Below, piece after piece: positions 46,539 through 54,596 of a stretch of 64,000 nucleotides of DNA. The stretch is from Micromonospora ureilytica (GTDB taxonomy: Bacteria; Actinomycetota; Actinomycetes; Mycobacteriales; Micromonosporaceae). The stretch spans positions 2,418,001 to 2,482,000 of the forward strand of contig NZ_JADOTX010000001.1 of NCBI RefSeq assembly GCF_015751765.1, given 5' to 3'. Numbering within the stretch: position 1 is the first letter of the stretch; each line of letters begins with the position of its first letter. The notes below the pieces were generated by a model. That model had not been told where the DNA came from. It worked only from the letters and a program-made list of their open reading frames with translations, and ran no database searches. A program made the translations under genes and the position numbers.

Positions 46539-48053
46539 ATGACATCAATACGGAAAGCGATCACCCGTACGGTGGTCGTCGGGGCACTGATCGGCGCGAC
46601 GGCGCTCACCGGTCCCACCTCCGCGTACGCGGAGTCCGGCCAATCGGGGGCCGCCGGGGGCGCCGAGTCCCTCCTCGACATCATCCCGGCACAGATCCTG
46701 GACCAGATGGTCGCCCAGGCCCCACTTGTCGACGCGGCCAATGTCATCCGCACCGCTGTGGAACGCGCGCCGGCACGCGGCTATGCCGGCATCGGCCTGG
46801 TCGACGACCACGTCACCCTGTGGTGGAAGGGTGCGCCGCCCACCGACATCGCCGCAGCCGTCACCGCCGCCCGCCGCGCCGCGCCGGTCGAGGTGGCCAA
46901 CGCCACCTACTCCCGCGCCGAACTGCGCAAGGCGGCCGCCAGACTCACCCCGGTGGTGGAAGCCGACCCGGCGGACGCCAGCCACGCGGTCAGGCTGCGC
47001 ACAGATGGCACCGGCATCGAGATCGCCGTTGACCACACCCCGGGCGCCAAGCTGCCGAAGCTACCGGCCACCGGCGTCCGTACCAGCGTGGTCGAACGCG
47101 ACCGGATGGTCGAACGGTCACGGGCCAACGACTCCGCGCCGTTCGACGGCGGGGCGGGCATCGGGTTCACCACGCCCGGGTGTACCGCGGGGTTCGGCGT
47201 ACGCAACGCGGACACCAACGCCGGTTACCTCCTCACCGCCGAACACTGCGGAGCCATCGGATCGCCCTGGCACGTCGGCTGGAACACCACCACCGGCACC
47301 GGCACCCTGGTCGGCTACGCGGTCGACAGCAACGACAACCACGACACGATGATCATTTCGACGTCGACGCCCGGCGGTCACCTCTACGTCGGCGGTCAAC
47401 ATGACGAGGTCCGCACCCAGGTGGTGGGCTGGACCGAGGTCTTCCCCGGCCAGCTGCTGTGCCAGTCCGGGTACACCTCCGCAGGTGCGATCGGCGGTCC
47501 GGTCTGCAACCTGCGGGTCGACTTCCACTACGACGACATCGAGGACCTCGTCGAGGCCACCCAGCTCGACGGCCAGGAGTCCGCACGGGGCGGCGACAGT
47601 GGCGGCCCGGTCTACTCGGTCAACGCCAACGGCACCGTGCTCGCCGCCGGCACCACCACCCGGTCGGCCGGTCGGGGCTTCGGGTTCCAGGACTTCGCCA
47701 CCGCCCGCGACGACTACGGCAACATCGTGCCGGCGACGCCGATCGTCAGCACCTGCCGGGTGTCCTTCGTCGTCACCAACTCGTGGGGCACCGGCTACAG
47801 CGCCAGCGTCACCGTCTACAACGACGGCACGGCCACCAACGGCTGGTTGCTGGGCTTTGCCTTCCCGGGTGGACAACTCGTCCAGGGCCACTGGAACGGC
47901 ATCTTCCAGCAGACCGGCGCGGCGGTGACTGTCACCAACGAGAACCACAACGCCAGCATCCCGACCGGCGGCGCCGTCAACTTCGGTTTCACCGCGAACG
48001 GCTCCCCCGCCACCCCGGCCCCGTTCACCCTCAACGGCACCACCTGTAACTGA
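46539..48053 (+). CDS. Secreted S1 (streptogrisin-like) serine protease with CBM2
   Basis: 504 residues. Signal peptide cleaved near AYA31. Propeptide-like region to about 200 with an alpha-lytic-type segment. Catalytic triad H236 (TAEHC), D269 (NHDTMI) and S354 (GGDSGGPV). Then a C-terminal carbohydrate-binding domain of CBM2 type (406-503: SWGTGYSASVTVYNDGTATN; ending NGTTC), with a Cys at each end. The CBM would anchor the protease to cellulose; streptogrisins usually carry chitin-binding modules, so this is a less usual pairing. Confidence 0.93.
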   Translation: MTSIRKAITRTVVVGALIGATALTGPTSAYAESGQSGAAGGAESLLDIIPAQILDQMVAQAPLVDAANVIRTAVERAPARGYAGIGLVDDHVTLWWKGAPPTDIAAAVTAARRAAPVEVANATYSRAELRKAAARLTPVVEADPADASHAVRLRTDGTGIEIAVDHTPGAKLPKLPATGVRTSVVERDRMVERSRANDSAPFDGGAGIGFTTPGCTAGFGVRNADTNAGYLLTAEHCGAIGSPWHVGWNTTTGTGTLVGYAVDSNDNHDTMIISTSTPGGHLYVGGQHDEVRTQVVGWTEVFPGQLLCQSGYTSAGAIGGPVCNLRVDFHYDDIEDLVEATQLDGQESARGGDSGGPVYSVNANGTVLAAGTTTRSAGRGFGFQDFATARDDYGNIVPATPIVSTCRVSFVVTNSWGTGYSASVTVYNDGTATNGWLLGFAFPGGQLVQGHWNGIFQQTGAAVTVTNENHNASIPTGGAVNFGFTANGSPATPAPFTLNGTTCN

Positions 48054-48066
48054 CCCCGTCCACCGA

Positions 48067-48102
48067 CACCGGGCCCCGCCGCATCGCCGGCGGGGCCCGG
48101 TG
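48067..48102. terminator. Terminator between protease and NB-ARC regulator
   Basis: A 15-bp perfect stem (CACCGGGCCCCGCCG and its complement) with a 6-base loop, extended by a further ACCGACA/TGTCGGT pairing outside. It separates the convergent genes ending at 48053 and 48111. Confidence 0.85.
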
Positions 48103-48110
48103 CGTGTCGG

Positions 48111-50600
48111 TCAGAACTCGGCCAGTTCCCGTCGCAGGGTGGCGCGCAGGGTCCGCACCTCCGGTGCGTCCAGTTCGCCGCACCGGTCGAGCGCCCGCTC
48201 GCGCAGCTGGCGGGCGTCGGCGGCCCCGCCCGCAGCCGAGCCGGCCAGCGCCGCGAGCGCGTACAGGGTCTGCGCCTCCCACCACGGGCAGGACAGCGCG
48301 GCATACAGGGCCAGCGCCGCCCCCAGCGCCTCGGCCGCCGCGTCGACCTCACCCAACGCCTGGAGCGCGAGCCCGTACCGGTGGATGGCGTTGGCCTCGC
48401 TGAACGTCGCGCCGCACCTGTGGAACAGCCGCCGGGCGTGGGCGTACTCGTCGGCGGCGGCCCGCCACTGGCCCATCCCGGCCAGGTCCGCCCCGAGACT
48501 CATCATCGCCCCGGCCCTGGCCACCACCGCGCCGGTACGGCTGAGACCGCTGCCGTGGCCGTAGAACGCCAGCACGTCGCGGTGCAGGTCGGCCGCTTCG
48601 GCGAACCGGCCGAGCGCGGCCAGCGCCCCGCCCTGCACGCTCGCCGCGCCGTTCTCGCCGAGGGCGTACCCGATCTCGCGGAACAGACCGACGGCCCGCC
48701 GGCAATGGTCGACGGCCAGCACACCGCTGCCGATCCGAATGAAGATCGCGGCGGTGTAGGTCAGCGCCCACGCCTCCTCCCGGCGGTCCCCGATCAGCCG
48801 GGCCAACTCCAGCGCCCGATCCAGGGCAGCCAGCCCGTCGGTGTTGCGGTCCCGGCAGAAGTACCGGGCCCAGCCCAGGAAGTTCAGCAGGACGGCCTCG
48901 TCGCGAGGGCTACCGGCGGCCCGGGCCGCGGCCACTCCCAGCGAGAAGATCTCGTCCCAGGAGTGCCGGTGACTGTTGGCGTCCGAGTACCAGTGCAGAG
49001 CCCTGGTGACCGCGACCACGTCGGCGTGCCGACCGCGCCGCGCCGCGTCGCGCAGCGCCGCCAGCCAGTTGCCCGACTCCCGATCCAACCAGTGCGCCGC
49101 CGCCCGATCGTCGTCGAACGGGGAATCGACCCGACAGGCGACCGGTTCGAACATCAAGCCGGCCTGCCGGGTACGCCGCAGCAGCCAACCGACCATCTGA
49201 TCGTGCGCCCTCGTCCGGCAGTCCTGTTGTTCCTCGGCGTCGAGGCGTTCCTGGGCGTAGAGCCGGACCAGGTCGTGGAACTGGTACCGGTCTCCCAGGG
49301 TCAGGAGGACACCGGCCTCGACCAACTCCTCCAGGGCCGCCGCCGCGGTCTCCTCGGCGGTGCCGGCCACGGCGGCGACCAGCGCGGGTTCGAAGTCGGT
49401 GCCGGGAATCAGCGAGGCCCGCCGGAACACTCGCGCGGTCATCGGGTCCAACTGCCGGTAGGAAACCTCGAACGCGGATCGGACGCCCAGGTCTCCAGCG
49501 GTCAACGCGGTCAGCCGCTGACGCTGGTCGTGGAGCAGGTCCACCAACCAACCGACCGACCATTGCGGTCGGCTGGCGAGGCGGTTGCCGGCGATCCGGA
49601 CGGCCAGCGGCAGCCGGCCGCAGAGTTTGACGAGTTGGTCGGCCGCGACCGGCTCGGCGGCGATCCGGTCGGCACCGACGATCGCCGCGAGCAGCAGTCG
49701 ACCGGCTGCCGGGGTGAGCAGGTCGAGCGGCAGGCGGACCGCACCGGCAAGGCCCGTCAGTGGACGCCGGCAGGTGACCAGCGCGAGGCATCCCCGCCCG
49801 GCCGGCAGCAGTGGGCGTACCTGTGCCTCGCTTGCGGCGTTGTCCAGGACCACCAACAGCGGCCGGTCCCGGGTGAGGGTCCGGAACAGACCGCCCCGCT
49901 CGGCCAGCGACACCGGCACCCGGTTGTCCGGCACCCCGAGCGACCGCAGCAATCCGGCCAGCGCCTCGGCCGGGTCGACCGGCCCGTCCGGCGAGACGCC
50001 CTGCAGGTCGACGAAGAGCTGCCCGCCGGCGAAGGCCGGGCTGAGTCGATGTCCGGCGACGACGGCGAGGCTGGTCTTGCCGATCCCCGGCGGCCCGTGC
50101 AGCACCACCACCGAGGCCGTGTCCGGCCGCCCTGCTGTGACGTCGGCGGCCAGCGCCGAGAGCCGTTCCAGGATCTCCGCCCGGCCGGCCAGGTCCGGAA
50201 CGGCGGTGGGCAGTTCCCCGGGTACGACCACCGCCGGGCGGTCGTGCGGCACCGGCACTCGATCGTCCGGCACCTCCGCGCGGTCGCCCGGCACCGCGAC
50301 GCGATCGTCCGGCACCGCCGCTCGGTCGTCCGGCACCGCCCCTCGGTCGTGCGGCTGCCGCTCGACCCGGGCCAGGGCGACGAAACGGTCGCGGTCCGCC
50401 CCGGCCAGCCGCAGGGCGTCGGCGAGCAGCACCACCGTCCGTCGTTGCGGGCTACGCACCCGGCCGCGCTCCATCTCCCGGATGCCGCGGACACTGGAAC
50501 CGGCCGCTTCGGCAAGCTCCTCCTGGGTCAGCCGCCGCTCCAAGCGGAGGGTCCTGAGGAGCCCTCCGAACTGGTCACGCTGCACCTGACTCTTGGGCAT
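48111..50600 (-). CDS. XRE-NB-ARC-TPR signalling ATPase/regulator
   Basis: 829 residues. Order: XRE helix-turn-helix (about 10-65: RRLTQEELAEAAGSSVRGIR), a tandem heptad linker (85-119), NB-ARC ATPase with Walker A LHGPPGIGKTS (about 167-177) and Walker B LLVVLDNA, then helical TPR-like repeats to the end (about 560-829). This is a STAND-type architecture of actinobacterial regulators; it senses a signal by nucleotide-driven oligomerisation and binds DNA with the XRE part. ATG 50600 is chosen; the frame extends to 50627 but the Met-Pro start fits the family. Confidence 0.93.
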   Translation of the reverse strand: MPKSQVQRDQFGGLLRTLRLERRLTQEELAEAAGSSVRGIREMERGRVRSPQRRTVVLLADALRLAGADRDRFVALARVERQPHDRGAVPDDRAAVPDDRVAVPGDRAEVPDDRVPVPHDRPAVVVPGELPTAVPDLAGRAEILERLSALAADVTAGRPDTASVVVLHGPPGIGKTSLAVVAGHRLSPAFAGGQLFVDLQGVSPDGPVDPAEALAGLLRSLGVPDNRVPVSLAERGGLFRTLTRDRPLLVVLDNAASEAQVRPLLPAGRGCLALVTCRRPLTGLAGAVRLPLDLLTPAAGRLLLAAIVGADRIAAEPVAADQLVKLCGRLPLAVRIAGNRLASRPQWSVGWLVDLLHDQRQRLTALTAGDLGVRSAFEVSYRQLDPMTARVFRRASLIPGTDFEPALVAAVAGTAEETAAAALEELVEAGVLLTLGDRYQFHDLVRLYAQERLDAEEQQDCRTRAHDQMVGWLLRRTRQAGLMFEPVACRVDSPFDDDRAAAHWLDRESGNWLAALRDAARRGRHADVVAVTRALHWYSDANSHRHSWDEIFSLGVAAARAAGSPRDEAVLLNFLGWARYFCRDRNTDGLAALDRALELARLIGDRREEAWALTYTAAIFIRIGSGVLAVDHCRRAVGLFREIGYALGENGAASVQGGALAALGRFAEAADLHRDVLAFYGHGSGLSRTGAVVARAGAMMSLGADLAGMGQWRAAADEYAHARRLFHRCGATFSEANAIHRYGLALQALGEVDAAAEALGAALALYAALSCPWWEAQTLYALAALAGSAAGGAADARQLRERALDRCGELDAPEVRTLRATLRRELAEF
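50244..50348 (-). repeat. Tandem 21-bp repeats coding a VPxDRxx heptad linker
   Basis: Five 7-residue units (residues 85-119 of the XRE-NB-ARC protein) of the pattern DRxxVPx, with a sixth partial unit. The DNA is correspondingly repetitive. Probably a flexible Pro/Asp-rich linker that can change length by slippage. Confidence 0.88.
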
Positions 50601-50745
50601 GTTCCCCCAACCACCCAACGGCCGCACTTACGTAGCGTGCGTCGATGCTCGCATATGCGTGACGGATTACCGGCCACTGTGCACCGAGTGTGAGTATCGC
50701 CATGGCGAATCCTCGATGAGTCAGCGTGACGCGGTCGACCCGGTC

Positions 50746-51387
50746 CTACTCGTTGATCCAGCCGAGCTCGACTGCCTGCTCGCGCATGACGTCTTCCATC
50801 ACGGGCAGCGTGAGGAACGAGACGGCATACAGCACAACGAGGAGCCCGATTGGAACAACCCAGGCGCGAGGACGGATGTCCGGCGAGGTGGCGCCATCCT
50901 GCCCAGCGCCGGCAGAGCGGTCGCGACGGAGCCGCGTCTGCGGGAGCCGACGGTCGGCTGGCCTCAACACCCAGGACGCGACAGCGCACGCACCGAACAT
51001 CAGCGGCACCCCCCACGATTGAAGACCGTCACCGACTGACAGGTGCGACACCACCGCACCCGACCACAGGAAGAAGGCACCCACGTAAGCCCATTCCTTG
51101 AGCAGCGGGAGCCCGGGCGCGATGATCGCGACGGCCGCACCCGCCTGCCACGCGCCAAGGACGTAGGCGAAGAAGTGCGGGTATCCCAGGTGGTGTAACT
51201 GGACCTCGATCCATTCGATCGTCAGAAGGTTCCACACCGATCCGGCAGTCAACTCGAAAACGATGACGAACGTGGTGACCCAGAAGGCGACGGAGCGGAT
51301 CCGGCTCCAGGTCCAGCCGCTTCGTGTGATGGTGGCCGACTTCCCGTCGGCGGAATGCTGGAGAGCTTTGGCCAGGTGAGTCTGCAT
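50746..51387 (-). CDS. DoxX-like membrane protein (long form)
   Basis: 213 residues. At least five hydrophobic segments with the DoxX-like pattern VTTFVIVFELTAGSVWNLL and GYPHFFAYVLGAWQAGAAV, then a polar loop and a last helix VPIGLLVVLYAVSFLTLPVM. The middle of the gene is only about 53% GC in a sampled line (51181-51240), well below neighbours. It is divergent from the first SigJ-type sigma gene and may be its target. ATG 51387; a GAAGGATGAG ribosome site precedes it. Confidence 0.85.
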   Translation of the reverse strand: MQTHLAKALQHSADGKSATITRSGWTWSRIRSVAFWVTTFVIVFELTAGSVWNLLTIEWIEVQLHHLGYPHFFAYVLGAWQAGAAVAIIAPGLPLLKEWAYVGAFFLWSGAVVSHLSVGDGLQSWGVPLMFGACAVASWVLRPADRRLPQTRLRRDRSAGAGQDGATSPDIRPRAWVVPIGLLVVLYAVSFLTLPVMEDVMREQAVELGWINE

Positions 51388-51487
51388 CTCATCCTTCTCG
51401 TCACATCGATCTCATACGTGCAAAGAACTTCTCGCCTGCTCGCTGGATGTGTTCGTCTCAGTAGTACGACAACAGAGCCCCTCGGAA

Positions 51488-51512
51488 TGTGAGGCGATGC
51501 GCGAACCTCACA
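51488..51512 (+). promoter_or_regulatory. Inverted repeat in the DoxX/sigJ divergent region
   Basis: TGTGAGG at 51488-51494 and CCTCACA at 51506-51512, separated by 11 bases. It lies between the divergent DoxX-like gene and the SigJ-type gene, so it may be a regulator or sigma-recognition site. I cannot align it with the ECF41 promoter consensus reliably. Confidence 0.5.
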
Positions 51513-51576
51513 GTTCGCTGTGCTGTCTTGTCGAACCAACTGAGGGCAGACGCGACCAGAAGGAGCCGGCGACATC

Positions 51577-52545
51577 GTGACCACCCGATCCGAGCCAGGA
51601 CATGCTCGACCCGATCCGAGCCTGACCGCGGTCATGAACGAACGGCGTCAGCTGATCAATCTTGCCTACCGACTCCTCGGCTCCCTGGCCGACGCCGAGG
51701 ATTCAGTCCAAGAGACCTACGCTCGCTGGTACGCCATGCCCCGAGAACAGCAGGAAGCCATCAAGGCCCCCGGCGCCTGGTTGACAAAGGTCGCCAGCCG
51801 CATCTGCCTCAACGTGCTCTCCTCGGCACGAGCCAGGCGAGAGACCTACGTGGGCGAATGGATCCCCGAGCCGCTACCCGAACCTACGGAGTGGATCACC
51901 GGACGGACGGACGTCGCCACCATCGACCCGGCCGACCGAGTCACCCTCGACGAATCGATCAACATGGCCTTCCTCGTCGTGCTCGAATCGATGACCCCGG
52001 CCGAGCGCGTCGCGTTCATCCTGCACGATGTCTTCCGCTACTCCTTCGCGGAAGTCGGCGACATCGTCGGCCGTACCCCGGCGGCATGCCGCCAGCTCGC
52101 CTCCTCGGCCCGCCGACGCGTTCGCACGGCGCAGGCCCCCACGACCTCGACAGTCCGGCGCGCCGACATCGTCAGGCGCTTCAAGCAGGCCTGGGAAGCC
52201 AAGGACATCGACGCCCTCATCGGCCTTCTCGACCCCGACGCGACGGCGATCGCCGACGGCGGTGGCGTCGTCGGCGCCCTGCTTCGCCCGATCGAAGGCG
52301 CCGAGGAGATCGTGCGTTCCCTGGTCCATCTCGAGGGCAGGCTTCGCGTCCTGACGATCCTGGAGCGCACGGTCAACGGCCAACCTGGCCTGATCGCCCA
52401 GCAGGACGGCGTCACCGTCTCGGTGTACGCGTTCGAGGTCGTAGGCGACCGGATCAAGCGCATCTGGGCGGTACGCCACCCCGACAAGCTCCGGCCGTGG
52501 ACGGCTCGTCGGCCGGGAGGTAGCGGTCGCGCAGGATCGGCGTGA
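51577..52545 (+). CDS. sigJ: ECF41 (SigJ-type) sigma factor with SnoaL-like C-terminal domain (first copy)
   Basis: 322 residues. Region 2 (about 22-90: LINLAYRLLGSLADAEDSVQ), region 4 (about 125-175: FILHDVFRYSFAEVGDIV) then a SnoaL-like C-terminal domain. The ECF41 marks are present: YVGEWIPEPLPE, IADGGG and HPDKLRPW near the end. This group has no anti-sigma factor; the C-terminal domain controls activity. GTG 51577 has AAGGAG about 11 bp upstream. Divergent from a DoxX-like gene, a common ECF41 neighbour. Confidence 0.92.
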   Translation: MTTRSEPGHARPDPSLTAVMNERRQLINLAYRLLGSLADAEDSVQETYARWYAMPREQQEAIKAPGAWLTKVASRICLNVLSSARARRETYVGEWIPEPLPEPTEWITGRTDVATIDPADRVTLDESINMAFLVVLESMTPAERVAFILHDVFRYSFAEVGDIVGRTPAACRQLASSARRRVRTAQAPTTSTVRRADIVRRFKQAWEAKDIDALIGLLDPDATAIADGGGVVGALLRPIEGAEEIVRSLVHLEGRLRVLTILERTVNGQPGLIAQQDGVTVSVYAFEVVGDRIKRIWAVRHPDKLRPWTARRPGGSGRAGSA

Positions 52546-52663
52546 ACTCCGCCCCTTCGGGCACGTGCAGGGGCGTACAGCCGTTTCCCCTCCAGCGGCA
52601 CGGATCGGCGAGCCCGGCACGCGGACCCTCAGCCCCGCACCGCAAAGGCCGAGCGGCGATTGA

Positions 52664-53032
52664 TCAGGCGGTCGTCGACGCGAAATGCCCCACAGCGGCG
52701 ACGGCGAGGACGAGGAAGACCGCGGGAAACGCGATGTTGTGGAACACCCGCGCGCGGGTGTGAGCCAGGATCGCGCCGACGAAGAACAGGACGAGGCCGA
52801 CGGCTGCGGCCAATCCGAGGGGACGTACGCCGAAAAGGCCGAGCAACAGACCGGCGACGCCGGCCCCCTCGACCACCGCGAGGTAGGGGATCCATCGCGC
52901 GGACAGCCCGACCTCGGTGCAGTTGCGCATCACGAAGTCCGCCCTGATCGCCTTGGCGGTCACCTCGATGGCGTTGGCGAGGGCGCAAAGGATGGTCGCG
53001 ACGACCAGGACGCCCTCCAGTACGGCGATCAT
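52664..53032 (-). CDS. DoxX-like membrane protein (short form)
   Basis: 122 residues with four hydrophobic segments, typical of the DoxX-like family (LEGVLVVATILCALANAIEV; RWIPYLAVVEGAGVAGLLLG). DoxX proteins are quinone-like redox membrane components linked to oxidative stress. Divergent from the second SigJ-type gene (120 bp), so a shared control region is likely. ATG 53032. Confidence 0.88.
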   Translation of the reverse strand: MIAVLEGVLVVATILCALANAIEVTAKAIRADFVMRNCTEVGLSARWIPYLAVVEGAGVAGLLLGLFGVRPLGLAAAVGLVLFFVGAILAHTRARVFHNIAFPAVFLVLAVAAVGHFASTTA

Positions 53033-53152
53033 GACGCGCGCTGGCGCGATCGAGCAATCGGTAAGCTCATAGGTGCCTCCACGTGGACGGGTTCATCAGG
53101 TTGTGGTCTCTCGCCCCTTCTGACGCCCGGCACGTATGAAAGGTGACCAGAC

Positions 53153-54070
53153 GTGGAACTCGTCGAACACTTCGAGGCTTCGAGGGCCCGACTGATGTCG
53201 TTGGCCTATCGCATCGTCGGCTCGCACAACGATGCCGAGGACGCGGTGCAGGCCGCCTGGTTGCGGGCGCGGTCGGCCGACCCGGCGCAACTGGTCAACC
53301 CCGAGGGCTGGCTGACCACGGTGACGGCACGCGTGTGCCTCGACCAGCTTCGCGCCCGCCATCGCCGGCGCGAGGTCCCGTTCACGGCCGACGACATCCC
53401 CGGCGTGCAACTGGCGGCCGACGAGGCGTTCGTCCGTCGTGAGGACGTCTCCCGGGCGCTGCTGGTCGTGCTCGACGAACTGTCTCCCCCGCAGCGGGTG
53501 GCCTACGTGCTGCATGACCTCTTCGCCGTGCCGTTCGACGAGATCGGGCCCGTGCTCGACACGACGGTGGCCGCGGCGAAGAAGCTCGCGAGTCGAGCGC
53601 GGATCCGGCTCAGGGACGCTCGTGCGGCCGACCTGCCGGGGTCCGCCCACCAGATGGAGATCATCGATGCGTTCCTCGCCGCGGCGCGTGGCGGCGATAT
53701 CGCGCGGCTCGTCACGCTCCTGGCGCCTGACGTCGTCCGTACGGCCGACCTCGGATTCCTCGCGGACGGCACCGCGCCTGTCGTCCGGGGCGCCTGGGCG
53801 GTCGCGAAGGAGACCAGGTCGTTCGTGGACCGCATCGCCGCCGCCGCCCCGGTCCTCGTTGAGGGTCGCCCGGGAGCGGTGATCGCCCCTGGTGGGCACC
53901 CGTTCGCGTTGATCCGGATCGGCGTCCACGACGGCCTCGTCAGGAGCATCGACATCACGCCCTACGAGCGCGGGATCGTGTCCCTCCCGGCTGCCTCGGT
54001 GCGTGATTCTCAGTTCACTCAAGGCTGCATACCATACCGTATGGTACGGTCGATTGATGGGAACACGTGA
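53153..54070 (+). CDS. SigJ-type sigma factor with SnoaL-like C-terminal domain (second copy)
   Basis: 305 residues. Region 2 (LMSLAYRIVGSHNDAEDAVQ), region 4 (VAYVLHDLFAVPFDEIGPVL) then a SnoaL-like domain (MEIIDAFLAAARGGDIARLV). It lacks the YVGxWLPEP and NPDKL marks seen in the other two, so it is a divergent relative. GTG 53153. Its 3' end overlaps the TetR start by 14 bp and contains a 17-bp palindrome at 54030. Divergent from the DoxX-like gene at 53032. Confidence 0.88.
   Translation: MELVEHFEASRARLMSLAYRIVGSHNDAEDAVQAAWLRARSADPAQLVNPEGWLTTVTARVCLDQLRARHRRREVPFTADDIPGVQLAADEAFVRREDVSRALLVVLDELSPPQRVAYVLHDLFAVPFDEIGPVLDTTVAAAKKLASRARIRLRDARAADLPGSAHQMEIIDAFLAAARGGDIARLVTLLAPDVVRTADLGFLADGTAPVVRGAWAVAKETRSFVDRIAAAAPVLVEGRPGAVIAPGGHPFALIRIGVHDGLVRSIDITPYERGIVSLPAASVRDSQFTQGCIPYRMVRSIDGNT
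54030..54046 (+). promoter_or_regulatory. TetR operator within sigJ-like coding end
   Basis: TACCATAC-C-GTATGGTA, perfect 8-bp arms around one base, 10 bp upstream of the TetR ATG at 54057. It lies inside the preceding sigma-factor coding sequence. Strong candidate for the TetR binding site and autoregulation. Confidence 0.82.
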
Positions 54071-54596
54071 ACTCTGGCTCGACGAGGGCGTCGTGGTACT
54101 GGCCGACGAGGGGCCGGCGGGTGTGCGGATCGACCGTCTGGCTGCCCGCCTCGGCCTGACGAAGGGGTCGTTCCATCACCACTTCACGGGGGTCGCCGAC
54201 TACCACGCGGCGTTGTTGAGTCATATCGAGCATGGACAGGTCACTCTGCTCGACGGGCTGTCAGACGAGCTCGCGACCGTCGATCCGGTCGACGCCCTGC
54301 GGGCCCTTCCCTCGCGGCTCGACGAGCTGTTCGACGCCGAGCTGGATCGGGCCCTGCGGGCGTGGGCGATCGGGAACGACGGTGCGCGTGGCGTGGTCGA
54401 ACGCGTCGACAGCGCACGGCTCACTTTCCTCGAGACCCTCTGGAACCGCGCTGTGCCCGACCCGACCCGGGCGCGCGCCGCCGCCCTGCTGCCGCATCTT
54501 CTCCTGATCGGAGCGAACGCCACCCGCCCGCCGCTCGACGCCGCCAGTCGACGTGCGGTGTTCGACCTGCTGCCAGACCTGATTCCCCATGTCTGA
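54057..54596 (+). CDS. TetR-family regulator of the monooxygenase operon
   Basis: 179 residues. HTH at the start (VRIDRLAARLGLTKGSFHHH) with GVADYHAALLSHI. The C-terminal ligand domain is helical. ATG 54057 is chosen; an upstream in-frame start at 54003 is within the sigma gene. Its stop overlaps the monooxygenase start by 8 bp. The operator at 54030 lies upstream, so autoregulation and control of the downstream gene are likely (inference). Confidence 0.93.
   Translation: MGTRELWLDEGVVVLADEGPAGVRIDRLAARLGLTKGSFHHHFTGVADYHAALLSHIEHGQVTLLDGLSDELATVDPVDALRALPSRLDELFDAELDRALRAWAIGNDGARGVVERVDSARLTFLETLWNRAVPDPTRARAAALLPHLLLIGANATRPPLDAASRRAVFDLLPDLIPHV

Noticed and set aside
48381..50693. 770-codon + frame opposite the XRE-NB-ARC gene
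   Set aside because: Shadow of a well-supported gene; Gln/Arg/Pro-rich product without a domain.
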